Source: Calliopum simillimum (Eukaryota > Arthropoda > Insecta > Diptera > Lauxaniidae). From it: a DNA stretch of 64,000 nt. A model generated the notes under the pieces. The model was not told where the DNA came from and searched no databases. It saw nothing but the letters and a program-made list of their open reading frames with translations. The position numbers and the translations under genes were made by a program. The stretch is taken from NCBI GenBank assembly GCA_951812925.1, contig OX638372.1, positions 72,619,407 through 72,683,406 on the forward strand. The letters run 5' to 3'. Shown in pieces: positions 54,490 through 64,000 of this stretch (within the stretch, counting starts at the first letter, position 1; each line of letters starts with the position of its first letter).

Positions 54490-54590
54490 ATGGTATGTAG
54501 GTGTATGGATCTGCTTTGCCTTTCTTTTTCATATTGCCATTTGCTTTTTCGATGAGTTGTTGTGTGTTGATCACACGCTGTTCTAAAAAA
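54490..54590 (-). pseudogene. RRP12-like C-terminal fragment
   Basis: On the minus strand, after a plausible acceptor (TTGTTTTTTAG), the frame reads KANGNMKKKGKADPYTYIPL then SRN and stop. KKKG-xDPYAYIPL is the signature near the C-terminus of RRP12, the nucleolar protein used in ribosomal subunit export. Normally a further basic tail (LNRRKK...) follows; here a TAA comes first. No other RRP12 exon is visible, so this is a detached or pseudogenic exon, or the last exon of a variant gene. Confidence 0.4.
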
Positions 54591-55168
54591 CAATTGCATA
54601 CCGTTAGGGATATCATATTATTCAAACTCAAATCAGTACTAAGGCTATACTCGCTATAATTTTAGTACTGCCAAAGTTTTAAAAGCTAGCATACCTTTAG
54701 GGGCTGCTAGTAAAGAACGGTAAGCAAAAGAATTAAAGAACAGCGGGTTCAACGCGGAAGCAATCTGACCCCTATATCATAGATATGTGACTTTATTGGG
54801 CACGTCAATAAAGCCAAGTAAGCTATATTTCGCAATACTGCGAAATAGTACGTAAACAGATAATCTAAGTTGTAACCATACATGTATGTAGCTAGAGGCA
54901 TCTGTAAACCTCTAGCTGGTAAGTAATTTCAAAATAAAGAATGAGTTAGTGATCGGAACTATAACCGAGTGTTTGTGTTTATTTATAAATTGATTTAAAG
55001 GAACTTCACGCGTGAACATCAACATCGACAAGTGGGGGATTTAACGTTTGGACAATACAGCACTTGGTGAGTATAATTACCATCTATCCCTTTGCCGTAC
55101 TCTTTGTAGTTTCAGATAAACAGCTCAGCTGTATTTCCCGTCGCAAGGGAAATATAGCATCAACATTT

Positions 55169-55183
55169 TGGCGCAGCCGGTAG
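55169..55183 (+). other. Primer-binding site, tRNA-Ser type
   Basis: TGGCGCAGCCGGTAG matches the complement of the tRNA-Ser 3' end plus CCA (TGGCGCAGTCGGTAG) with one mismatch. The same primer is used by fly 17.6/297-type elements. It directly follows the presumed LTR end ...AACATT. Confidence 0.7.
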
Positions 55184-56398
55184 TCCGAGCCAGGACTACG
55201 CATCGAGGGAAGCAGAATTAAAAAGAAAGTTCAACGTTGGAAGGAATCATTCGTGGAAAGTGGTGAGTGTTTAAAAAAAAAAAACAACAAAAAACAATAT
55301 AAATCCAAAACGAAGGTCGACTGGCAGTCTTGTTTGCGTTACATCGAATGCTTGCATTACTGCTTATAGGCCTCAAAGATCCTATGGTAGTCGATTCGGT
55401 AGAAGCCGGATCGAATATCATAGTAATAACATAAAGAAATCCTGAAAGAAGGTTAAAAACGTAGTGAGGGAAAGTGTCCATGAGAGTAGGAAAGGAAACA
55501 AATTTTAGGGAAATCTGTGTAAGGTAACAGTCGTTTCGGGGCTGGGTGTTTAGTGATACTAATAATTTGATTAATTAAAAAAAAGGAATTTTATCATAAA
55601 GTGGAATTTTTTTTAAAAAAAAAAAAAATTTTTGTAAATTAAAATTTTAATTTTTGTTCACCGATAGACTGGCTTCCCCCACCCGTGGTAAGAAGTCAGT
55701 TGTGCGATATCGGTTTCGTTGAAAAATAATCGGTGAAAAATTTCTAGAGTTTGCTCTTAGTGGTTTTCGTGCTGGGTTGGCTGAGACCTTTGGTATAATC
55801 GAGTACCAAGGGCTTGGGAACCTTGTTAAGGAGACTAAAAAAGTGAAATCCTGGTGATTTTTATAACCGAAGCAGTTCAATTCTTTTGTTCGAACGGTTT
55901 ACGAACTTTGAAGCCACTTTGGAAGGGGCTGGTGTTTGTAAAGCTTTCGTTGAAGTTTTGAGCTCAAATTCGGAAAATCCTACTGGTTCAGTTTTGGGTT
56001 CCTGGGAATTATTTTCAAAAAATTTCATGGTTCCGTTTCGATCAGTAGGATTACGCGGGAACTAGCGGAAATAATTGAAGAAAATTTCTTTTTAAAATTT
56101 ATTTATCTTTACGAAGGAAATAAATTCGTATTCAGTTCTTTTCAAACCAGCAACTAAAAGCTGGGGGTCGATTCTGGTTCAGTGAAAAGTCGAAGTGAAA
56201 AGATTTTTTATCACTTCACCGTAAAAGCGATTCTTGTTGTTCAAAATTTTAAAAAATGTGAAAAGTTTTTTTACACCTCAAGCAAAAGTTTTCACTGACA
56301 AATTCGACAGTGATAAAATTTTAATGAAATTAAAAATAAAAACATTATATTGACATGTTTACATTTCAAATATTTGAAAATATTTCTTTTGTGGTAAA

Positions 56399-58045
56399 AT
56401 GCAGTTCGAAGGAATAAAACGAGCAAAACGCGCAAGCGAGGAACAAAAAGAATATTTAATTAACCATTTGGAACAAAATATCGACATTGCCAATGATAAG
56501 TAAGTATAATAACTATTTACTTAGCTAGAGTTATGTTACTCATTTTGTTTTTTAGATTTATTTCTGTAGATGGGGCAAAAGCGAAAGAACAAATGTGGAA
56601 CGAGCTAGCGATAGAGCTAAACAGCTTAGGAGGAACAACAAAAGATGGCTCCAAATGGCGAAAATATTGGAATGACCTAAGGTAAGTACATATCTTCAAA
56701 ATACATATGTGATGCGTCGCGAGAAAAGGGACCTTATCTTGCACAAAACATGATGCATGCGATGCGTTTTTTTGTACTTAACGCTACCTAAATATCTCAA
56801 GATTAACTAACAAGTGAAAAAAATTTAAATTTTATCCGCTAGATGGCATAAAAATTTAGTTCTCCAAACCTCTACCCAAGGAACAAAATTGACCTAAACG
56901 TGCCAAAGTTAACCTGATTTCTCCTATTATATCTCGCAAGCCATAGAAGCTATTTTGACGAAAATTCGAAGGTACGGGAAGAACTTGAATGCCATTGATT
57001 GGTAGTTTTCTTGGACACCCGAAGGTGATCCGAAGGCTTCGTAGTCAAAACGAAGAATACTTAGGTATGCTAGAGGGAAAATATCCATGTAGGACTAGCA
57101 ACTAGTCTTAGTTGCTCATTTTCTGAGACACCCGAAGGTTCCCGAAGATCACCCGAAGGCTTCATAGTCAAAACGAAGAATACCAAGGTATGAAAGAGGA
57201 AAAATATCAATGTAGGACTAGCAACTAGTCTTAGTTCATAGTTTTATCACATATAGTACAACGTGTGCCGGTGCCGCAAGTGTACTTACTCCTTTGTTGC
57301 CGTTCAGTTTTCGTTCGTTCTGAAGTATTGGTGATGAACACCTTTACGCAAAATTTTCTCAAATAACTTTATGAAATATATTTATTTCAGACTTAACACT
57401 CGAAGTAAGCACTCTACGTACAAGAATCAACTCAAAAAAAGTGGAATTAATGGAACTCAGAAAATTAAAGAGTTGACCGAGCTGGAGCAGCGAGTGTTGA
57501 ATATTTGCTCAATGGAAGCAGTTGATGGTATTCCCGCCATCATAGAGCTTGGTTTTTCCACTACTGTAAGTAGAACAGGCACATTTATACATTTAATCCA
57601 ATTTCAACGCTTAGGTTGAAATAAGTTTTTAAGTAAAAGTTTCAAACGGTATTATTATAATTAATTTTTAGTCACTAAACCGTTTCATATTAAATAAAGC
57701 TATTTATTTTCATTCGATTGAAACTAATTAACAGAAAAAAACTTTTTCTAGGAACCTTTGGAAGATACAGAAGCTTTAGAGGAGGGAATCACATACTTGC
57801 TGTCGGAAAATGAGGAAAATGTGGGAAATGTGGAAAATATTCAAATATCAAACCCTGTCCCTCAAAGCAAAAACAAAAGGAAACGAACAACAAAAGATCC
57901 TCCTTATGCCGAAGCTATTATTGAATTGGAGAAGAAAAAGGTTATGGCAATGGAAGAGGGGAATAAGCTAAAAGCTGAGCAAAACAAAATACATTCCGAA
58001 ATTAGAGATTCCCTAAGGGAAATAATAAATTTACTTTCTCGTTAA
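56399..58045 (+). CDS. Harbinger accessory Myb/SANT-like (trihelix) DNA-binding protein
   Basis: Join(56399..56499, 56556..56681, 57391..57565, 57752..58045), 231 aa. All three introns have GT/AG ends and the frame is continuous. Residues 8-80 form a Myb/SANT-like domain (ASEEQKEYLINHLEQNIDIA ... MWNELAIELNSLGG ... KWRKYWNDLR). An acidic middle (LEDTEALEEGITYLLSENEE), a basic patch (KNKRKRTTK, likely nuclear signal) and a Glu/Lys-rich C-terminal helix ending REIINLLSR follow. In this superfamily the partner imports the transposase and binds element ends. Intron 2 carries a tandem duplication. No damage is seen. Confidence 0.85.
57005..57240. repeat. Two-copy tandem repeat in the Myb-like gene intron
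   Basis: 'acccgaaggt...gaaggcttc(g/a)tagtcaaaacgaag' through 'tgtaggactagcaactagtc' occurs at 57015-57115 and again at 57130-57236, with high identity. CTAGCAACTAG-type palindromes end each unit. Confidence 0.7.
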
Positions 58046-58690
58046 AACTAAAATTTCTTTGCATATATAAATGAGCCGATTATTTTGGAAGTGGCCTAAG
58101 TCTTTTAAAGGGTAAAAATATCGTCATTCATATTAAGTGGTATAATGATCGGTTTTTGGACCGATATAATTTTTTCAACATAATGCCATCAATTTTCCAC
58201 TATGAGACAATCTTCCTTTTAAAAAAGAGCCCAATTTTATTTATTCCTAACAAAATTTCAGCCAATTCATATTATGACACAACTTTTGCTCTTGAATGGA
58301 CTTAGGCAACTTTCAAAATAACCAGCTCAAATATGTTAACGATTTTCTTTCGATATCTTTAAACTTTTACTTTAGAAGTTTTTCAGCCTCTCACCGATTT
58401 CTTCCATGTATTTCAAAATTTTTCGTTACTTTTGGAATTTTACCAATATTTTAGATGTTTTTTGATACCATTGGATGAATTTCAATGTTTTTCGATACTT
58501 TTTGAATTTTACCGACAGTTTAGATATTTTTCAATGTTTTTTGATACTTTTGGACTTCTACTTACTTTTCAAAACAGACCACTTCCTACATATTTTGTTT
58601 TCACTGAGTCATCAGACATTTACAAGATATAATAAACACAAAAATTATAGTTGGAAAAGTAGTAAAAAAACCAACTTATATTTCATTTAT
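58046..58690. other. Intergenic tail-to-tail spacer of the Harbinger element
   Basis: Shared 3' region between the convergent genes. 58400-58560 has degenerate repeats of 'ttttgaattttaccgacagtttagatattt' about every 60 bp. No further gene. Confidence 0.5.
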
Positions 58691-59834
58691 TTACTGTACA
58701 CCTCCAAAAGCTGTTTCAACGATTCTTGCCCGTTGTCGTCTCGCGATTTGTAAAATCTCTGTACTAGCTACAGTGGCGTCATTTTCCTCCACCGAAGCTG
58801 CATCTAATACTTCTAAAAGTGGAACGCGGGCTTGTGTCAACATATTATGGAGCACTATGCATGCATTTATTATAGTTCCTGCTTTCTCCGGGCTATAGCA
58901 AAGTGCTCTTTCTTTAGAAAGGCATCTAAATCTGCTTTTTAGGACTCCAATGCATCGTTCCACTATAACCCTTGTTTTTTTGTGAGCAACGTTATATCTT
59001 TCCTCTGCATCACTTGTGGGAGCACCAATTGGAGTCATAAGCCATGGCTGAAAAGGAAGTAGTTGTTACTTTTTTGCTACACATTTAAAGTATTTTGAAT
59101 GCTTAAGTAATCCTCAATAAATGCTAGTTTACCTGTAGTGGATAACCGCTGTCACCAAGAAGCCAAAAGTCTCGATTCCCAGCATTGTATAATTCTTCCA
59201 AGTGTAGACTTACTTGGGATCTCCGCCAAATATACGCATCATGTGCGGTTCCACCAAATTGAGCATTGGCATTCAAAATGTTGTACTCTGCGTCACATAT
59301 AATTTGAACATTTTTTGAATGCCCACCTTTACGACAGTAGTACACATGCTCAATCTCTTTTTTTGGTGCACATATTTTAACATGTGTACCATCTATTAAG
59401 CCAATAATGCCTGGGAAATTATGTTTTTGATAAAACATTAACTTCTTTTCCGCAAATTCAGTAGTAGTTGGAAATTTTACATATCTGGATGAAATACGGT
59501 TTAAAGCAATTGCTACTTCTGAGACACTGCGACTTACAGAAGTCTGTGACAATGCAGATAAATTATCCTGTCCAATAGCCCTTTGAAAACTTCCTGTTGC
59601 GAAGAACCTTAATGAGCTTAATACTTTAATATGACAAGGCAAAGCGTGTTGTCTGCTTGATTTTTTTAGGTGCGGCTTCAACTCATTGATTAAGTTCAAA
59701 CACAAACTTTTTGGGAATCTATAAAGTTCCATAAAATGTTTGTTTGTAATAACCTCAAAAGGGTTCTCATTATCTCGCAGCAAGCGTCTCAAGATTCTGG
59801 GATGGTTTCTTTTAAGAATGATTTTTATTAAAAT
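58691..59834 (-). CDS. HARBI1-like PIF/Harbinger DDE transposase
   Basis: Complement join(58691..59047, 59133..59834); the 85-bp intron is GT/AG and phase 0. From LRRLLRDNENPFEV to the stop is about 338 aa, near the usual 350. Seen: an N-terminal HTH-like region (HIKVLSSLRFFATGSFQRAI, SQTSVSRSVSEV). The DDE_Tnp_4 core has D134 (GLIDGTHVKI), D213 (FWLLGDSGYPLQ) and E250 (TRVIVERCIGVLKSRFRCL), with AQFGGTAHDAYIWR between. No stops interrupt it. No ATG precedes the first block in frame (open to 59834), so a short upstream exon or non-ATG start is needed; the N-terminus is unresolved. It lies convergent with the Myb-like gene. Confidence 0.85.
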
Positions 59835-60032
59835 TCAGAAATTTTCGAAGACAAAACAAGTTAACCTTAGCTACATCTTAAAAATTTTTCACGTCAAATA
59901 ATCGCTGATGTACCATAGTGAGGAGTTGAACCGGTCTACTGCACATGTGCCTTTTTTTCTCCCTTTTCCAATTGTGGTGTCCAAAATCAGTCGAGATAAT
60001 AATCAAAATCGGTGCCGTAACATAGTCTCCAA

Positions 60033-60160
60033 GGACATAATCCCCATTCATGAAAAGGGGATTATGTCCACCAATAATTCTGACTTAGTCCCCATTTCTA
60101 AAATGGGATTATGTCCGAAAATCTTGCGGATATAATCCCCAGGAAAAAAGGGATATAATC
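60033..60160. promoter_or_regulatory. Clustered GGGGATTATGTCC motifs upstream of the transposase
   Basis: GGACATAATCCCC (60033-60045) and GGGGATTATGTCC (60057-60069) form a palindrome. 'gggattatgtcc', 'gatataatcccc' and 'ggatataatcccc' follow over the next 90 bp in alternating orientation. Located 200-330 bp 5' of the transposase exon, they could be binding sites for the element's own proteins. Function is inference. Confidence 0.4.
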
Positions 60161-60588
60161 CCCATTACGATATTTCCTAACGCCCTATTTTGTTATTGAC
60201 AACAGTCTATCATATCCAACGCTATTTATATAAATTTTTTAAATGGATTATTGCAAAAATTTTGTTCAATCTTAATTAAATTTTTCTGACATAATCCTCC
60301 GGTAACCATCAAGATCAATACCACAATTTCGACTTGTTTTGTCATCCTATCGAACGTAAAATCATCTCTCAATAACGAATTTGTAGTCTTATAAGCTCAA
60401 ACATTCGATGTAGCTAAAGTCAATTAAATCAAAATCCCATACCTTTGCGCATCTCGTCTATTAATATCCAATAATAGTAAAGCCAGTGCCATTTGAAACT
60501 CTTATGTTGAAAATAGATTAAATGCTGCAAGCTGACGTAAATTCATTAATAAATAAATTTAGTCCACACAATTATTTAAAGGGACTGG

Positions 60589-62058
60589 CTATTCGGAGGG
60601 ACGAGCGTGCGTGAAAGCTGAAGTAGCGTACGCGAAAGCTAAACTAGCGTACGCGAAAGCTAAACTAGCGTAAGCGAAATAAGCTTTTGGAAAACTTGCG
60701 TACGCGAGATCCACTGAAGTTCTTTCTCCCGGGGAGCTAGATTACGCATGATTAATTTAGTGTTGCAGCGCACGCTAAAAAATTTTAGGTACGCTGCGCG
60801 CAATTTCGCTAGCAAACTATGTGCTGGATATATTATAGACTGATCCGCTGCCGAAGGCCTCCGCGAAGCCGGTGTTGAATTTTTTGGAGTTTTAAATCCT
60901 GAGGTGCAGCCACAGGCCGCCCACTTACCCCTACTTTTATTTAGTGCATATTATGAAGTGCAGTACAACAACTACAACAACAGTAATTTTACATAAAAGT
61001 AGGGGTAAGTGGGCGGCGCACACAGGTGCCAATCGAAGTAAAAGCTGGCCAAAAATGTAATTCTGCACGTAAACTTTTGAAAATCAGTTTTTAGGCACTA
61101 GGGATAGTAAGTGCAACTTTTGAGCAAATATTAGTTGAGTTCGGATAAGGGGGCGTGGCACATCCCATATAAGCAAGTTTTAAAATCCTATACTAAAAGC
61201 GTTTTTTGAGGTAAGCCGTTCAAATTCAACTGAGATACTAAGAATATTAAATTAAAACTTTGAACAAAAACTAGGCGAACTAGGACAAGAGGGCGTGGCA
61301 CCTCTCAATAAAATAAAAAATCCAAAATGCAATACAGCCATTCCATGCCCAGGAACTACGACTTTGCGTTAAGGTACAAGAGAGGCAACTCGATATTACG
61401 CAATATTTCTAACGCCTTATCATGCGCTGGTGCTCTTTTTACAAAACAAGGCTAAAAAAATAATCCAAATCGCAAATCGATTTCACGATTTTTGGTCAGG
61501 TTTTATTTCGATTGGCACCTGTGTGCGGCCGCAGCTCAGGCTTCGCGGAGGCCTTCGGCCGCGGATCAGTCTATAATATATCCAACACATAGTTTGCTAG
61601 CCATATTGCGCGCGCAATTTTTATTAAAATTTTTTTATTTTTGTAAATAATAAGTAGCTGCTGCGCTTGCACAAGTAGCTGGTTCTCTTTGTTGTTTTTG
61701 TAGTAGTAGTAAAGTTATTGTCGTTGTAAAGTTGTTGTTGTTGTCTTCAATTGGTGTCCCCGTCCCGGGTTCCCCGAGATCTTTATGAAAATTTTTGTAG
61801 ACCAACATATGATAACCTTTTTTGATGTGAATATCCGTATAAGTAACATCAAGGCGCACAAAACAATTTCAGAAAATTAGCAGCGTAAGCAACATTTTTT
61901 CGCGCACGCTAAATTAATCATGCGTAACGAAGCTGCCCCGGGGGAAACAACTTCACTGGATTTCGCGTACGCAAGTTTACCGAAAGCTTTTTCGCGTACG
62001 CTAGTTCAGCTTTCTCGTACGCTGCTTCAGCTTTCGCGTACGCTCGTTCCCCCGAATA
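60589..62058. mobile_element. GCGTACGC-rich foldback, copy D, with internal insertions
   Basis: The left arm from CTATTCGGAGGGACGAGCG (60589) with repeated 'gcgtacgcgaaagctaaacta' units is inverted at 61880-62058. The inner arms 60800-60950 are inverted at 61525-61615 and 60935-61015. A TIR element (61021-61523) and a further approximately 260-bp piece (61620-61880) lie inside. It is the longest member of this family here and sits in the transposon's 5'-transposase side. Confidence 0.75.
61021..61523. mobile_element. 0.5-kb element with CACAGGTGCCAATCGAA ends
   Basis: CACAGGTGCCAATCGAA at 61021 is inverted as TTCGATTGGCACCTGTG at 61507-61523. The interior (61130-61330) contains two DINE-like 140-bp units in minus orientation (gggcgtggcacatccc, gggcgtggcacctctc). 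The ends do not belong to the DINE-like family, so a TIR element appears to have carried or been entered by that sequence. Confidence 0.6.
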
Positions 62059-63001
62059 TACAAACTTTTTTTTAATCAAAACAATTCAAATTTAATTTTA
62101 AACTTCAGAACGACAGTTATTTTCACACACCACAAACAAAAATAATATTCACCTCACTTTTTTCACTTTGTAAACCAGAATCGCTTCAATCGATGAAGTG
62201 AAGTGAAAAGACTCGGTGAAAATGAAAGTGATAAATTTTTTTACACTTCACAGTTTCACTGAACCAGAATCGACCCCCTGGTATATGCAAAATAAAACGT
62301 TTCGTTTATTGTTGCGCAGGTCGTGGTTTCACTTATTCAAAAAATATAGATGAATAAAACTTTGCGTTGTGGTTCATATGAACTGTTTTTGCAATTGTAG
62401 GTGCAATTTTTAATTTTTGTTTTTGGTTTTAGCACATTTGGTTTTTGATTTCAACAAAACCAAAAATAAAAAGACAAAATTAAGTCATTTAATGCATTTG
62501 CTGACAGTTTTTCTTTGATTTGTCATATTTTTGGTTTGCGTTGGGTTTTGTATCGTGGCAAAGCCAATGCGTTATTTTGTTATTGTAATTGAAATTACTG
62601 CTAATTGTGTTGGTCATTTTTTGTTTGCAGTGGGAAAAACTGTAATTTGATAAAATTTGTAATGTTTTGTTAATGTTGTTCAAGGCATACTTTTTCTTTG
62701 GGTGAATTTCGGAAATATTAAGGACGGCAGATCAAGGCCGTGATTCACTTAACTTTGTTGTAATTGACTGATTGGATTGTATGATGCGGTTATTGTAGTC
62801 GAGGTGACGAAACAATAAACTGCTGACAGAGACTTTTGTTTTTTCAGAAGTATTCTTAGTATATCCAATTTGTTGGGGAAACGTTTTTAAGGGTAAAATC
62901 ACTTTATTGTTGCTATTTTATGTGGTTATTGCAGTCAAAGCGACGAAGCAATTTACTACTAGCATTTCGAAGCTTAAAGCTATACTGGAAGAACGATTGA
63001 T

Positions 63002-63975
63002 ATGGAAAATATAATGAATGAGCCGCAGCGGGCGGTTGCAAATAGTTATCATGAGGAACAAGTCACTGAGGAAATAGACATTTCAACATTGGTACGGGAA
63101 ATAGTCCCTGAGTTTTCAGGAATAGATTTTCCATCCTCAAAAACAGATCTGTACAGGTTCATAGCAGCCTGTGAATATATACGTAGGGTAGTAGGCCTTT
63201 CTGAGGAATCTGAGTTATTAGGATGGATAAGACTAAGGCTCAATGGGGACGCGTTTGAATTAATTTATCTACTAAAATTAGATACAGTTCAGGAATTAAT
63301 CGATATATTAAAAGATACGTATGTAAAGCGGCGGTCCATAAGTAAAATTCGAGAGGAAATTGGAATTTCAAAACAGTTTCCCAGAGAAGGTATCCGTGCA
63401 TTCGCGAGGCGATTAGACGCTTTGTATGCAGAAGCAATGGACAGCCTTAAGGCCAAATATGGCACTGTAGGAGATGATAGCTTACAGAAGGAGCTGTATA
63501 GCTCCGTAGTTAGGTCTTTTCAAAGGGAGTTATTAGATCTACAAATTAGAATGGTCGCGCTGATCAGCAGGAGTGACAGATTGGAAAACTTGTTGGATGA
63601 AGCGTTAGCAGCACAGGAAATATTAGGCGAGCAGGATGAAATCTCGGAATCTGCAATTCAAAACTTTCAGTTTAATGGGGATTTTATGAGGCAAAGTCAT
63701 CAACGTTTTATGAATCAATACCCGATACATGGAAAAATAGACGGAAATCTCATAGAACTGATGAGCAAGCAGAAAATTGTTCTTTCTGTGATAAATTTGG
63801 TCACACTATAGAGGAGTGTTTGGTGCGGAAAAATACTTCATTTTGCGAGCAATGTAAAGAATACGGTCATGAAAAGAGTGAAAGGTGTTTCCAAGGCAAT
63901 GTACGAGAAATTCGTCATGAAAAACATATGGGAACGAAAAACCAGTACTCACGGCAGAAAAATTCGGGAAACTAG
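63002..63975 (+). pseudogene. Ty3/gypsy gag with zinc knuckles, single frame break
   Basis: The gag frame runs 63002-63811 (269 aa): MENIMNEPQRAVAN, then a capsid-like helical region (FRFIAACEYI-type segment, ELLGWIRLRLNGDAFELI, FPREGIRAFARRLDALYAEA). The nucleocapsid lies in another frame (about 63716-63975): CSFCDKFGHTIEEC is a standard CX2CX4HX4C knuckle and CEQCKEYGHEKSERC a second, slightly longer one. The two frames are separated by a small indel near 63715, so gag is either broken here or the base count is wrong. The 5' end lies after a long leader. Insect retrotransposon, product packages element RNA. Confidence 0.75.
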
Positions 63976-64000
63976 GTAGGGCCCAGTCACAGCCTGCCTG

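Larger units (their letters stand above)
56164..62277. mobile_element. Complete two-gene PIF/Harbinger transposon, 6.1 kb
   Basis: Terminal inverted repeats GGGGTCGATTCTGGTTCAG with CTG on both sides (56161-56163, 62278-62280). Subterminal repeats of 'gaagtgaaaag' and 'tttatcacttcac' lie at 56185-56225 and 62185-62250. It contains a Myb/trihelix-like gene (plus, 56399-58045) and a HARBI1-like transposase gene (minus, 58691-59834), arranged tail to tail, the standard PIF/Harbinger gene pair. A GCGTACGC foldback (60589-62058) accounts for about 1.5 kb. The flanks join cleanly as retrotransposon leader. Confidence 0.9.
54620..64000 (+). mobile_element. Ty3/gypsy-type LTR retrotransposon, 5' part, running off the window
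   Basis: Right edge of the 5' LTR near 55167, with AATAAA at 54933-54938 inside it and a tRNA-Ser type primer-binding site at 55169-55183. A long leader follows and gag starts at 63002. The LTR start is uncertain. The leader is split by a complete PIF/Harbinger transposon (56164-62277); joined, it would be about 1.7 kb. Two roughly 40-bp direct repeats (ggttattgyagtc, gacgaa) near 62784 and 62921 lie in the leader. Pol would lie beyond the window. Confidence 0.65.

Noticed and set aside
55218..55880. Two minus-strand ORFs (87 and 77 aa) in the retrotransposon leader
   Set aside because: No domain, antisense to the leader, amino-acid content matches chance translation.
61635..61859. 74-aa minus ORF with DLGEPGTGTPIEDNNNN
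   Set aside because: Low-complexity Asn/Thr tail from a trinucleotide repeat; the rest is unrecognised. Treated as part of the approximately 260-bp insert in MITE copy D.

Overview
The window is insect nuclear DNA, most likely from a higher fly (cyclorrhaphan Diptera). The evidence is a mitochondrial Hsp60 gene with introns, fly-type p32 and RRP12-like remnants, a DINE-1-like repeat family, mariner/maT/rosa-type transposases, and very AT-rich, homopolymer-rich spacers. The only clearly intact host gene is Hsp60 on the minus strand, coding exons 16988..18358, 8212..8397 and 1877..2038. It predicts about 572 residues with canonical GT/AG junctions. Nearly everything else is transposable-element (TE) DNA, much of it nested, and many elements are long inverted repeats (foldbacks).

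Layout. 1-1876: diverged tandem repeats, a hairpin MITE and the Hsp60 3' UTR. 2039-8211 (Hsp60 second coding intron): a palindromic mariner remnant carrying three further insertions, then two nested foldback blocks. 8398-16987 (first coding intron): a mariner relic split by a small MITE, a palindromic-motif array, a Tc1/mariner relic, a foldback inside a foldback, and a DINE-1-like element with 140-bp internal repeats. 18359-28080 (5' side of Hsp60): a foldback, an intact maT (DD37D) transposon, a 1.3-kb TIR element, a piggyBac relic, an R1-clade RNase H fragment inside a minisatellite, a foldback, and a rosa-type mariner relic. 29000-36300: several DINE-1-like copies, a Tc1 relic and two large foldbacks. 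36800-46000: a Tigger/jerky relic, a Tc1-like element that is a palindrome of two 3' halves, and a second Tc1-like element with four later insertions. 47500-51600: foldbacks and fragments. 52290-53564: a broken intronless p32 copy split by a GCGTACGC-rich MITE. 54490-54590: an RRP12-like fragment.

From about 54.6 kb to the window end lies the 5' part of a Ty3/gypsy-type retrotransposon: LTR end, tRNA-Ser primer-binding site, long leader, and gag with zinc knuckles but a frame break. Its leader is split by a complete 6.1-kb PIF/Harbinger transposon (56164-62277) with 3-bp target duplications. That transposon carries both partner genes of the family: an intact four-exon Myb/trihelix-like protein gene and a convergent HARBI1-like DDE transposase whose first exon is unresolved. 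A GCGTACGC foldback has in turn inserted into it.

Boundaries were read by eye. Those given with target duplications should be good to a few bases; foldback arms and relic limits are approximate.
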